21,696 nucleotides of DNA from Bacteroidales bacterium UBA5206 (lineage in GTDB: Bacteria; Bacteroidota; Bacteroidia; Bacteroidales; Tenuifilaceae): positions 1-21,696 of the forward strand of contig DHVO01000196.1 of the NCBI GenBank assembly GCA_002412705.1. Reading direction: 5' to 3'. Numbering within the stretch: the first letter of the stretch is position 1; each line of letters starts with the position of its first letter. A program made the position numbers and the translations under genes. Shown in pieces: positions 1-7,927 of this stretch. The notes under the pieces are model-generated. The model had not been told where the DNA came from. It was given only the letters and a program-made list of their open reading frames with translations, and made no database searches.

Positions 1-941
1 ATGGTGAGCGCCGTGAGCGCAGAAGTTTTGATGGCGAGCGTAAACCCTTTAACCGCGAAGGCGGAGAGCGCCGTGTTTTCGAACGCGAAAGATCGGGCGG
101 ATACGGTAGGGACAACAAGTTTAACCGCGAGTGGTTTCGCGACGACAATGCCGCCAGCGAAAAGAACTGGAATGGCAGCACTAAGCCTCAAGGCGCAGAC
201 AATGAGCTAAAGCTAGACCAAGATGGGCTTATTCGCCTAAACAAGTTCATTGCAAACTCTGGGCTTTGCAGCCGTAGAGAGGCCGATGAACACATAGCAA
301 ACGGATTAATAACTGTTAACGGAGAGGTTGTAGCACAGCTTGGTGCGAAGGTAAAACCCACTGATGAAATTACCTTTCGTGGGAAAAAGCTAGAAACCGA
401 GCGTAAAATATACATCCTGCTTAACAAACCAAAGGATTACGTTACTACTGTTGACGATCCTCACGCTAAGCACACCGTAATGGAACTTGTTGAGGGAGCT
501 TGCGAAGAGCGCGTTTACCCTGTTGGTCGCTTGGACCGCCAGAGTACTGGTCTTCTGCTCCTTACCAACGATGGTGAGCTAACTACCCGTTTAACCCACC
601 CATCGCACAACAAGAAAAAGGTTTACCACGTTGAACTAGACAAAAAGCTTGCACAAACCGATATGAATAAGGTTTTGGAAGGTGTCGATCTAGAGGGCGA
701 AGTTGTAAAAGCCGATGCTATAGCATATATAGATAATAGGGATCTAACCCAAATAGGCATAGAGATTCACACAGGCCAAAATCGTGTTATCCGCAGAATA
801 TTCGAGGCACTTGGATACAGAGTAGAAAAGCTAGACCGCGTTTACTATGCAGGTCTTACCAAGAAAAACCTGCCTCGCGGAAAGTTCCGCTTCCTGTCTC
901 AGTACGAGATTAGCATGCTCAAAATGAACCGCTTTGAGTAG
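1..941 (+). CDS. RsuA/RluB-family rRNA pseudouridine synthase (5' truncated)
   Basis: The reading frame whose codons begin at base 3 is open from the left edge to the TAG at 939-941, so the start lies outside the window. Enzymes of this family convert a specific uridine of rRNA to pseudouridine; the RluB type acts in 23S rRNA. The first ~75 visible residues are an Arg/Gly/Glu/Asn/Phe-rich, probably disordered extension, as is common in Bacteroidota homologues. An S4 RNA-binding domain follows (from about base 228, with IRLNKFIANSGLCSRREAD), then the catalytic domain with the hallmark GRLDRQSTGLLLLTNDG near base 524, whose first Asp is the expected catalytic residue. The motif GQNRVIRRIFEALGY lies near the C terminus. 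A shorter ATG-initiated version starting at 480 would lack the S4 domain and is not the real gene. RluB rather than RsuA or RluF is likely but unproven, so I give no symbol. Confidence 0.93.
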   Translation, partial: GERRERRSFDGERKPFNREGGERRVFERERSGGYGRDNKFNREWFRDDNAASEKNWNGSTKPQGADNELKLDQDGLIRLNKFIANSGLCSRREADEHIANGLITVNGEVVAQLGAKVKPTDEITFRGKKLETERKIYILLNKPKDYVTTVDDPHAKHTVMELVEGACEERVYPVGRLDRQSTGLLLLTNDGELTTRLTHPSHNKKKVYHVELDKKLAQTDMNKVLEGVDLEGEVVKADAIAYIDNRDLTQIGIEIHTGQNRVIRRIFEALGYRVEKLDRVYYAGLTKKNLPRGKFRFLSQYEISMLKMNRFE

Positions 942-966
942 CAGTAGCGATTTGAAAAACGTAGGG

Positions 967-994
967 CGTGAGACGGTAGCAATGCCGTCTCACG
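967..994. repeat. Intergenic 10-bp-stem hairpin between the pseudouridine synthase gene and era
   Basis: A perfect 10-bp inverted repeat (cgtgagacgg at 967-976 and ccgtctcacg at 985-994) surrounds an 8-base loop. No T-run follows, so it is not a textbook intrinsic terminator. It is followed by cgtttcacg (993-1001), a 9-mer also found in the gap at 3514-3522. It may be a transcript-end structure or a relic of an intergenic repeat. Confidence 0.6.
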
Positions 995-1026
995 TTTCAC
1001 GTCTAACAAAAAACAGATAACATACT

Positions 1027-1908
1027 ATGGCTCACAAATCGGGTTTTGTCAACATTGTAGGAAATCCCAACGTTGGAAAGTCAACCTTAATGAACGCACT
1101 GGTTGGCGAAAGGCTTTCCATTATTACCAGTAAAGCCCAAACCACCCGTCACCGCATAATGGGAATTGTTAACGGCGAGGATTTTCAAATTGTGTACTCC
1201 GATACACCTGGCGTTCTAAAACCAGCCTACAAGCTGCAAGAATCGATGATGCGGTTTGTTGAATCGGCTCTCGACGATGCCGATATCATACTCTACATCA
1301 CCGATACTGTTGAAACGCCAACTAAAAACCAAGAGTTTTTAGACCGGCTAAAACGGTTTAACGTACCCATAATCCTAGTAATTAACAAGGTAGATCTTAC
1401 ATCACAGGAAAAGCTAGAAGAGCTATTTGGTCTATGGCAGCAAATGCTACCAACCGCTTTTATTATTCCAGCATCGGCGCTACACAACTTCAATGTAGAG
1501 ACTATTATTAAAGCGATTGTTGAGCACCTACCCGAGGGGCCAGAGTACTTCTCAAAAGATACCCTAACCGATAAAACGCTACGTTTCTTTGCATCGGAAA
1601 TAATTAGAGAGAAAATTTTAACCTCATACCAAAAGGAAATACCCTACTCAGTTGAGATTGAAATAGAGGAGTACCTAGAGGAACCCACAATAGATAGAAT
1701 TCGCGCGCTAATTTATGTGGCTCGCGACTCACAAAAATCTATTGTAATTGGCCATCAAGGGAAGATGCTCAAAAGAGTTGGCACCGAAGCAAGGAAGGAT
1801 CTGGAGCAGTTTCTAGGGAAAAAGGTTTTCCTTGAGCTTTACGTAAAGGTTGATGCCAACTGGCGCGACGACGACCGTAAGCTAAAACGATTTGGCTATT
1901 CCTCATAA
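1027..1908 (+). CDS. era: GTPase Era, 30S ribosomal subunit maturation factor
   Basis: Era is a GTPase that binds the 3' end of 16S rRNA and helps assemble the small ribosomal subunit, coupling this to growth and cell division. The 293-residue length is normal for the family. Visible motifs are the P-loop GNPNVGKS (12-19), the switch I region QTTRHRI (38-44), DTPG (59-62), NKVD (120-123), and a C-terminal KH RNA-binding domain with GHQGKMLKR (242-250) and a FLELYVKVDANWR stretch. The ATG at 1027 places the P-loop at the usual distance from the N terminus. The gene lies 85 bases after the pseudouridine synthase and 57 bases before der, so a ribosome-biogenesis operon is plausible. There are no odd features. 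Confidence 0.98.
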   Translation: MAHKSGFVNIVGNPNVGKSTLMNALVGERLSIITSKAQTTRHRIMGIVNGEDFQIVYSDTPGVLKPAYKLQESMMRFVESALDDADIILYITDTVETPTKNQEFLDRLKRFNVPIILVINKVDLTSQEKLEELFGLWQQMLPTAFIIPASALHNFNVETIIKAIVEHLPEGPEYFSKDTLTDKTLRFFASEIIREKILTSYQKEIPYSVEIEIEEYLEEPTIDRIRALIYVARDSQKSIVIGHQGKMLKRVGTEARKDLEQFLGKKVFLELYVKVDANWRDDDRKLKRFGYSS

Positions 1909-1965
1909 GCAGAGGATACCCAAAGTAGCAGTTCGAGAAGAAACAAGTAAAGAAATAAACTTAAA

Positions 1966-3273
1966 ATGGGAAGCATAGTTGCCATTGTAGGAAGGCCAAA
2001 CGTAGGGAAATCGACCCTATTTAACCGCCTTACCGGAACCAAGCAAGCCATTGTTGATGAAACAGCAGGCGTTACCCGCGATAGAATATACGGGAAATCG
2101 GATTGGAACGGCGTAGAGTTCTCCGTTATTGATACGGGAGGATACGTTGTTAACTCCGATGATATTTTTGAAGAAGAGATTCGCAAACAGGTTAACCTAG
2201 CCATAGACGAAGCAGATGTTATTCTATTACTGCTTGACGTTACCACTGGGCTAACCGATCTTGATATTGCTATGGCAAACATCCTGCGCCGCTCCAAAAA
2301 GGAGGTGCTTATTGTTGCCAACAAAACCGATACCCACGAGCGTAGCTACCAATCGGCCGAGTTCTACTCGCTTGGATTGGGCGATCCGTACTGTATTTCG
2401 GGAATAAACGGGTTGGGTACTGGCGATCTACTCGATGAGATTGTTAAGCGTATTACTCCTCTCCAAGCTAAAGAGGCAGAACTTGATATTCCCAAAATCG
2501 CCATTGTTGGAAGACCAAACGTGGGAAAATCGTCGCTTATTAACGCCCTAATTGGTGAGGAGCGAAACATTGTTACCCCCATTGCAGGTACAACCCGCGA
2601 CTCAATTTTCACCCGGTACAACAAATTTAACCACGACTTCTACTTTATAGACACCGCTGGTTTACGCAAGAAAGGAAAGGTTACAGAGAACCTTGAGTTC
2701 TACTCGGTAATGCGCTCTATTAGAGCCATTGAGAGCGCAGATGTTTGCCTACTTCTCCTAGACGCAACCCAAGGTATAGAGGGACAGGACATGAACATCT
2801 TCTCCCTTATTGCCAAAAATCGGAAAGGCGTTGTTATTGTGGTTAATAAGTGGGACTTGGTTGAGAAGGAGACTCAAACAGCGGTTCAATATGAGGAGCT
2901 AATTCGCAAGAGAATAGCCCCTTTCCAAGATGTGCCCATTATATTTACCTCAACAGTATCAAAGCAGCGTATTTTTAAGGTACTTGAAACAGCACTTGAG
3001 GTATCGGAGAACAGAAGGCGTAGGGTAACAACATCAAAACTAAACGACTTTGTACAGGAAACCGTTGGAGCATTTCCTCCTCCTATGTACAAGGGTAAGA
3101 TGGTTAAAATTAAGTATGCTACACAGCTGCCTACCCATGCACCATCGTTTGCATTTTTCTGTAACCTGCCCCAGTACATCCGCGATCCTTACAAACGATA
3201 CATAGAGAATAAGCTACGTGAGAAATTCAACTTTTCTGGCGTACCCATTCAACTGTTCTTTAGACCGAAGTAA
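1966..3273 (+). CDS. der: GTPase Der (EngA), 50S ribosome assembly
   Basis: Der is the tandem-G-domain GTPase needed for late assembly of the large ribosomal subunit. The 435-residue protein carries two complete G domains. The first has GRPNVGKS (9-16), DTGG (56-59) and NKTD (119-122). The second has GRPNVGKS (182-189), DTAG (229-232) and NKWD (294-297). A C-terminal KH-like domain follows, ending with the typical PIQLFFRPK. The linker between the G domains is of normal length. It sits 57 bases behind era on the same strand, and the two are probably co-transcribed. The next gene is convergent, so the transcript should end in 3274-3539. Confidence 0.98.
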   Translation: MGSIVAIVGRPNVGKSTLFNRLTGTKQAIVDETAGVTRDRIYGKSDWNGVEFSVIDTGGYVVNSDDIFEEEIRKQVNLAIDEADVILLLLDVTTGLTDLDIAMANILRRSKKEVLIVANKTDTHERSYQSAEFYSLGLGDPYCISGINGLGTGDLLDEIVKRITPLQAKEAELDIPKIAIVGRPNVGKSSLINALIGEERNIVTPIAGTTRDSIFTRYNKFNHDFYFIDTAGLRKKGKVTENLEFYSVMRSIRAIESADVCLLLLDATQGIEGQDMNIFSLIAKNRKGVVIVVNKWDLVEKETQTAVQYEELIRKRIAPFQDVPIIFTSTVSKQRIFKVLETALEVSENRRRRVTTSKLNDFVQETVGAFPPPMYKGKMVKIKYATQLPTHAPSFAFFCNLPQYIRDPYKRYIENKLREKFNFSGVPIQLFFRPK

Positions 3274-3539
3274 ATATTGCTGCGTTTGCCATTGAAATAG
3301 CTCTCGCTGGCAAATCACCTTACATAGTTTTTGCCTCTTGTTTTGCCAGTTAACACTAGCATTTCAAGGGGCAAATTCTATTTTGTACAAGTTGGGTTGG
3401 AACAGTTTTATAACTATCAAGGAAGGGATAGAATTCGCAATATGTATAGATTTCAAGATAAAGGACAATTTCAAACTATCCATTCTAATGAGCATCAATA
3501 CGACTCACGCTCCCGTTTCACGGGTTGCAAAGCACTCCC
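3274..3539. other. Convergent intergenic gap between der and the glycosyltransferase gene
   Basis: No convincing gene lies here. Competing inverted repeats follow der: tttgcca (3285-3291) can pair with tggcaaa (3308-3314), and ctggcaaa (3307-3314) can pair with tttgccag (3342-3349). These could act as weak transcript-end structures but lack a T-run. A small 5-bp hairpin, cccgt/acggg at 3512-3524, sits 15 bases beyond the glycosyltransferase stop. Short plus-strand open frames reach from here into the antisense of the glycosyltransferase gene and look like chance. Confidence 0.5.
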
Positions 3540-4439
3540 CTACCCTTTAAATAGCCTGGCGGCCAAGCCAAGTTTGTATATATCGAAAAGAATAAGCGAT
3601 GGCCGCTTACTGCATAGGTGCCTGCGAATAATTGGGTTGAATATCATAAAAACCCAGCTAAGCGGTTTGTTGAGCCTAAAAAAGTTCATGAATCGGGAAA
3701 CACGCAGCAGCCTAACGGCACGCTGAAGCTCTGGCTTCATGTCGGGTGCAATGCGTAGCAACTTAATTAGGTTCACAATACCCTGCTCCGACTTGGCAAG
3801 ATACTCGTAGCATGGCTCTAACCCTATATGAATTGCCTGATTGTCTATGTGTAGCACAGGAATATTCCGGTGCTTTAGCTCCAACCCAAAAAGGGTATCC
3901 TCATGTCCATATCCCGAAATATCCTCGTTAAAGCGAATTTGGTTATACACCTCGCGCGAAATAACAAAGTTACCACTCAAAAACGACCAGTGCGGAAACA
4001 TCTGTCGGCGTAAAGCAGGCTTGCTCTCGCGTACAATTCCATATTTCCACCGTAAAATGTACTCTTGGCTCATGGGTCTAATGCCATAGCCAATACCGCC
4101 ACAAATAACAGGTGCTTCGCCTAAACGGGATACATAGCTCTGTAAAAAATCGGGACGACTAATCACCATGTCGCAATCCAAGAATAGGAGCCACTCGCCC
4201 GAAGCAAAATCAACCAGCCTATTGCGGATTTTTGAGCGTCCAATGTTATAATCAAGCTCCAAGTAGCTAACCTTACTGCGGCTAGCTAATAGGGCATTTC
4301 GTTTACGGAAATAGGAAAGGGAATGATCGTCAATAATAAGAATCTCAACAGGCATATCAATACTCTTGGACTGCCTTAGCAGCTCATCGGCAAGATCTAC
4401 CACATCAAAATTATAGGCGGGAATAAGAATGGATAGCAT
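3540..4439 (-). CDS. Family 2 glycosyltransferase
   Basis: This is a 299-residue GT-A-fold glycosyltransferase that would move a sugar from a nucleotide-sugar donor to a glycan, polysaccharide or lipid acceptor. The N terminus MLSILIPAYN is the typical GT2 beginning. It is followed by the nucleotide-binding IIDDHS (35-40), the metal-binding DCD (88-90), GNFVISR (157-163) and GHEDTLFG (178-185), whose Glu-Asp probably supplies the catalytic base. I see no membrane segment apart from a mildly hydrophobic stretch near residues 260-275, so it is probably cytoplasmic or membrane-associated. It starts 3 bases after the rmuC stop codon, implying translational coupling. No other polysaccharide genes are nearby, so donor and acceptor cannot be inferred. 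Confidence 0.9.
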   Translation of the reverse strand: MLSILIPAYNFDVVDLADELLRQSKSIDMPVEILIIDDHSLSYFRKRNALLASRSKVSYLELDYNIGRSKIRNRLVDFASGEWLLFLDCDMVISRPDFLQSYVSRLGEAPVICGGIGYGIRPMSQEYILRWKYGIVRESKPALRRQMFPHWSFLSGNFVISREVYNQIRFNEDISGYGHEDTLFGLELKHRNIPVLHIDNQAIHIGLEPCYEYLAKSEQGIVNLIKLLRIAPDMKPELQRAVRLLRVSRFMNFFRLNKPLSWVFMIFNPIIRRHLCSKRPSLILFDIYKLGLAARLFKG

Positions 4440-4442
4440 GGC

Positions 4443-5969
4443 TTACTCCTCCTCTTCTTTGTTAGCGGACTGCAAGCCGTTTTCTAAGTCAAATCCACTC
4501 TCGGAGAGGATATCGTCCGACAGGGATTTTTTGGCCTTTGCCCCCAAATCCTTGAGCTTTTGAACCTGATTCACTAGGTTACCTCTACCCTCGGTAAGCT
4601 GCCCCATTGCCGACTCGTACGATTTGTGGGTGCGCGTTATATTCTCGCCAACGGCTTTTAGGTTCTCCACAAATCCCACAAACTTATCGTACAGCTGTCC
4701 GCCGCGTTCAGCTATCTCCATGGCATTGCGATTTTGATTCTCCCGCTGCCATAGGTCGTAAATCAGCTTAAGCGCAGCAATTAGGTTTGTTGGGCTAATA
4801 AGCAGCACCCTGCGGCTGTAGGCATAGTTCCAAAGCTCGGCATCGGCTTGCATTGCAGCAAGGAATGCAGGCTCAATGGGAACAAACATCATTACAAAGT
4901 CCAGAGACCCCACTAAATCCTGATAGTTTTTTGCGCTAAGCATTTCCACGTGATTTCGTAGCGAGCGAATATGCTCAGCAAGAGCCTTCTGCTGTTCGGT
5001 AGGATCGGTGGCTGTGGTATAGCGCTCGTAAGCAATTAGCGATACCTTAGAGTCCACAACTATCTTTCGGTTATCGGGGTAAGCCACAATAACATCGGGC
5101 TGGAACCTACGGCCCTCATCATCCTTAAATGATTCCTGAACAAAGTACTCACGGCCCTTTACCAATCCCGATTTTTCTAGGATACTCTCAAGAATCATCT
5201 CGCCCCAGTTACCCTGCTGCTTTACCTGTCCTTTTAGGGCATTGGTTAGGTTGTTGGCCTCCTCACTTATTCGCTGGTTAAGTACTACCAGTTTCTCCAC
5301 CTCGCGCCCAAGGGAAAAACGCTCCTTGCTCTCCTTGTCGTAAACCTCCTCAACCTTTTTCTGGAACACGCTTATATTCTCTCCAAGCGGTTTAAGCAGG
5401 CGCTCAAGGTTAAGCTGGTTCTGCTCGGTAAATCGCTTGCTCTTATCCTCAAGAATTTGGTCGGCAAGTAGCTTAAACTCGTTCTTAAAGCTGTTACCAA
5501 TATCCTCTAAATCGGTCTTTTGCTTACCAATAGCCTCCTTTAAGTACTTATTCTCCTTATCTAGTTCAACCCACTTCTCTCGTGTAACGGACAGGTCCTG
5601 CTGTAGGCGCTTGCCCTCCTCAACCGATACTACAAGTTGCTTATCGGCTTGTTCCAAGCGGGAACGCGCAATGGAAAGCTGCTCATTAACCTGCTTAATG
5701 GATTCAATACTTTGCTGATAATCAGCATATATTTTATCGCGTTCGGCAGCAGTAGCTACCGTTTGCTTATCGGCTAGTTCAAGCCTAGCCTGTGCTGCAG
5801 CCAGCTGCGACGATAGCTCTAGAATAACCCTGTCCTGCTCTGTACCCTTAGCAAAAAGTGCATTTTTCTCATTCAGTGCCCCCTTAAAGAAAAGCCAAAT
5901 GGCCAAAGCACCAATTACAATTCCAACAAATAAAAACACCAATCCTAATAAAATTTGTAAACCACCCAT
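4443..5969 (-). CDS. rmuC: RmuC-family DNA recombination protein
   Basis: RmuC-family proteins limit inversion and recombination at short inverted repeats and contain a restriction-endonuclease-like core; their biochemistry is poorly known. I start at the ATG at 5967-5969, giving 508 residues, because the protein then begins with MGGLQILLGLVF, an N-terminal membrane anchor (about 4-27), as in other RmuC proteins. The open frame extends 39 codons further upstream, but that stretch is Trp/Phe/Cys-rich and unlike the family. A long Gln/Glu/Lys-rich coiled coil (about 30-165) precedes the RmuC domain. That domain contains GNWGEM (around 253) and the nuclease-like pattern of Asp292 followed by VVDSK (Asp306, Lys308). 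The gene shares an operon with the glycosyltransferase 3 bases downstream. Confidence 0.95.
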   Translation of the reverse strand: MGGLQILLGLVFLFVGIVIGALAIWLFFKGALNEKNALFAKGTEQDRVILELSSQLAAAQARLELADKQTVATAAERDKIYADYQQSIESIKQVNEQLSIARSRLEQADKQLVVSVEEGKRLQQDLSVTREKWVELDKENKYLKEAIGKQKTDLEDIGNSFKNEFKLLADQILEDKSKRFTEQNQLNLERLLKPLGENISVFQKKVEEVYDKESKERFSLGREVEKLVVLNQRISEEANNLTNALKGQVKQQGNWGEMILESILEKSGLVKGREYFVQESFKDDEGRRFQPDVIVAYPDNRKIVVDSKVSLIAYERYTTATDPTEQQKALAEHIRSLRNHVEMLSAKNYQDLVGSLDFVMMFVPIEPAFLAAMQADAELWNYAYSRRVLLISPTNLIAALKLIYDLWQRENQNRNAMEIAERGGQLYDKFVGFVENLKAVGENITRTHKSYESAMGQLTEGRGNLVNQVQKLKDLGAKAKKSLSDDILSESGFDLENGLQSANKEEEE

Positions 5970-6394
5970 AAACACTATTCTTAAGTTGGTAATGTAACTA
6001 AAATAAGAGAAAAAAGTTCTACAATGTCTGGTTAAACAACCAATCCATGAGTTTGAAAAAATGTAAAACCAATAATTCCACCACAAATAAGAATGCTAAA
6101 TTAGCAAATTGTTGTGCTTGGCTTTAGAATTAGCCCACAAAGTTTTAAACCGATAAACTATTTATTACTCACAGCTGTGGCTTAATGTAATCTTTAACAA
6201 AAGATTTTGGCTAATTATCGGGGTGCAAATAGATACATTATCATAATGCTATATCAAACGCCCATAATTTGAGTAGCAATAAAAACCAATTTCATCAAAC
6301 AAATGAACAACTTTAGTGTTCTGTTTAGGGTTGCAGAGATTGTTTATAATTAGCTACTAAAGGAAACAGGGTATAATTAATTAATAATAAAGAA
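5970..6394. other. Divergent intergenic region between rmuC and the hemerythrin-like gene
   Basis: This 425-base AT-rich gap separates two divergent units, so both promoters should lie in it. No gene is supported. It contains a 10-bp perfect palindrome, cacagctgtg (6170-6179). It also contains a 7-bp hairpin, aatcttt/aaagatt (6189-6206, 4-base loop), and an outer 7-bp dyad, ccgataa (6150-6156) with ttatcgg (6215-6221), that brackets the other two. The nested dyads could be operator sites for the stress-type gene pair to the right. I found no clear match to the Bacteroidota -7 consensus TAnnTTTG. Confidence 0.45.
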
Positions 6395-7120
6395 ATGCAT
6401 ATTGCTAAGGACACAAAAATGGGTGATGTTGTTCACCATAACCATTCTGTACTAACGGTAATGCTTCGCTTTAACATTAAGCTGGGATTTGGAGACAAAA
6501 CCGTTGATGAGGTTTGTAGCGAGTACAACATCAATACATCTTTCTTTTTAGAAATAATTAACGCCTTTCTTGATCCAAACTACTTCCCTAGCAAGCATCT
6601 TAGAACGTTCTCTGTAAACCTTATAATTGATTATCTTCTTAAAACGCACTACTTCTATTTAACACACAAAATACCTGCAATAGAATGCATGATAGAACAG
6701 CTGATTAAGGAGAACCAAGGGGAGTCGGATTTAAGGCTAATCCGTAAGTTCTTTAAGGAGTACAAGGATGAGTTTATTAACCATTTAAAAAGAGAAGACG
6801 AGGCAGTTTTCCCTTATGCTCTAAGGGTAGAAACCGCGGCTATTAATGGTTTAAATGATACGACTCTGGTTAAGCAAATGACCAAGTACAGCATGAACGA
6901 TTACCTTAACGAGCACGATAACATTGAGGAGAAACTGTTCGATCTAAAGAATATTCTTATTAAATACATTCCACCCATAAGCAATCAAGCTCTTTGTATT
7001 CACATTATAGAAGAGCTTTTTAGCCTTGAAAAGGATTTACACGATCACTCCAGAATAGAGGAGAAAGTACTTGGCCCCAAGGTAATGGAAATGGAAAAGC
7101 AGCTATTAGCCCACACCTAA
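6395..7120 (+). CDS. Hemerythrin-fold di-iron protein, Ric/YtfE-like
   Basis: This 241-residue protein has the layout of the Ric/YtfE/ScdA group, di-iron proteins linked to repair of iron-sulphur clusters after nitric-oxide or oxidative damage. A short N-terminal DUF542-like segment (about 1-60) precedes a four-helix HHE hemerythrin domain (about 75-235). Candidate iron ligands are His85, His130 with Glu134, His174 with Glu178, and His218 with Glu222. Their spacing resembles the ligand set of E. coli YtfE. The usual Cys-Cys pair of the N-terminal domain is absent: residues 26-34 read FNIKLGFGD where family members have a CCGG-like motif. Iron binding is well supported, but classical Ric function is not certain. 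The gene is 17 bases upstream of a LuxR-type regulator and is probably co-transcribed with it. Confidence 0.82.
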   Translation: MHIAKDTKMGDVVHHNHSVLTVMLRFNIKLGFGDKTVDEVCSEYNINTSFFLEIINAFLDPNYFPSKHLRTFSVNLIIDYLLKTHYFYLTHKIPAIECMIEQLIKENQGESDLRLIRKFFKEYKDEFINHLKREDEAVFPYALRVETAAINGLNDTTLVKQMTKYSMNDYLNEHDNIEEKLFDLKNILIKYIPPISNQALCIHIIEELFSLEKDLHDHSRIEEKVLGPKVMEMEKQLLAHT

Positions 7121-7137
7121 CCTTAACGCATGGAAAA

Positions 7138-7728
7138 ATGGATAAAGTAGCATACATAATTGTAGAGCCAGTTCCAATAGTAAGGTGGGCGCTTTCACGA
7201 ATAGTAGAAGAGCAGCCAAACTCCACTGTTGACAAGGAGTTTGACAGTATGCATCGGTTAGTTGACCACTTGCAAAAGCACAGCACCGATGTTACCATTG
7301 TTGGGCAAAGCATTCTGCTTGGCCTTAGTGCCGAGCATTTAAAACTCATTAAAAGCAAAAGTAAACTTATAGTTGCACTTGCTGAGAACGAGGCCCAAAC
7401 CCCTAATCCGCTCTTTTTTGAAACCATACATCAGCACGATAGCCTGCAGAATATACAAAAAGCCATTCGTAAAGCCACATGCGAAATGGCAAAGCATAAG
7501 GACAACAAGCCTAATGGTAGCGCCCTAAGCGACAGGGAAATTGATATTTTAAAGGATATTGCACTTGGACTATCGGCAAAGGAGATTGCTGCTAAAAATT
7601 TTATTAGTCCACACACAGTCATAACCCACCGAAAAAACATTACCAAAAAATTGGGTATAAAAACCACCTCGGGGTTAACCATATACGCCGTGCTAAATAA
7701 GCACATACGCATAGAAGAGGTTGAATAA
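7138..7728 (+). CDS. LuxR-family transcriptional regulator with degenerate receiver domain
   Basis: This 196-residue protein has the response-regulator shape: a receiver-like N-terminal domain (about 1-118) and a C-terminal LuxR/GerE helix-turn-helix (about 128-190) with LSDREIDILKDIALGLSAKE and the recognition-helix region ISPHTVITHRKNITKKLGI. The receiver lacks the phosphorylation residues. The acidic pocket is replaced by EPVP (10-13), the phospho-acceptor position falls at Gly56 in DVTIVGQS, and the conserved Thr/Ser and Lys positions are not recognisable. It is therefore probably phosphorylation-independent, perhaps controlled by protein interaction or by level. It follows the hemerythrin-like gene by 17 bases, which suggests that the two act together. 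The next gene begins 199 bases on, so the unit probably ends here. Confidence 0.85.
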   Translation: MDKVAYIIVEPVPIVRWALSRIVEEQPNSTVDKEFDSMHRLVDHLQKHSTDVTIVGQSILLGLSAEHLKLIKSKSKLIVALAENEAQTPNPLFFETIHQHDSLQNIQKAIRKATCEMAKHKDNKPNGSALSDREIDILKDIALGLSAKEIAAKNFISPHTVITHRKNITKKLGIKTTSGLTIYAVLNKHIRIEEVE

Positions 7729-7927
7729 GCCAACTCCTCCATGCCGTTTACCTAAGCAAATGCAATCCCCATAAAAAAACAGGAATAAGCATCCACGGCT
7801 AAAGCATTATTTTCTACCTTTACCTATACCGAATCTTTTTTTGATTTAGGCACTAATTTTGATTAAAATTAGCCCTACATTCAATTGTTCAAATCAGGTA
7901 ATAATGCTTAACCCGACGATTGCTTTA

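Noticed and set aside
3331..3726. Plus-strand 131-codon open frame after der
   Set aside because: Its second half is antisense to the well-supported glycosyltransferase gene, its composition is not protein-like, and it matches no family I recognise.
5970..6086. 39-codon N-terminal extension of rmuC
   Set aside because: It is rich in Trp, Phe and Cys and would precede the normal membrane anchor. The ATG at 5967-5969 gives the usual family N terminus.
6395..7120. Calling the hemerythrin-fold protein ric/ytfE outright
   Set aside because: The N-terminal Cys-Cys motif of classical Ric proteins is missing, so I give only a family-level name.
7138..7728. Treating the LuxR-type protein as a normal phosphorylated response regulator
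   Set aside because: The phospho-acceptor Asp and acidic pocket cannot be found in the receiver-like domain.
7859..7927. TTG-started extension of the LPP20-like protein
   Set aside because: It would place 23 residues before a clear signal peptide that begins at the ATG at 7928.
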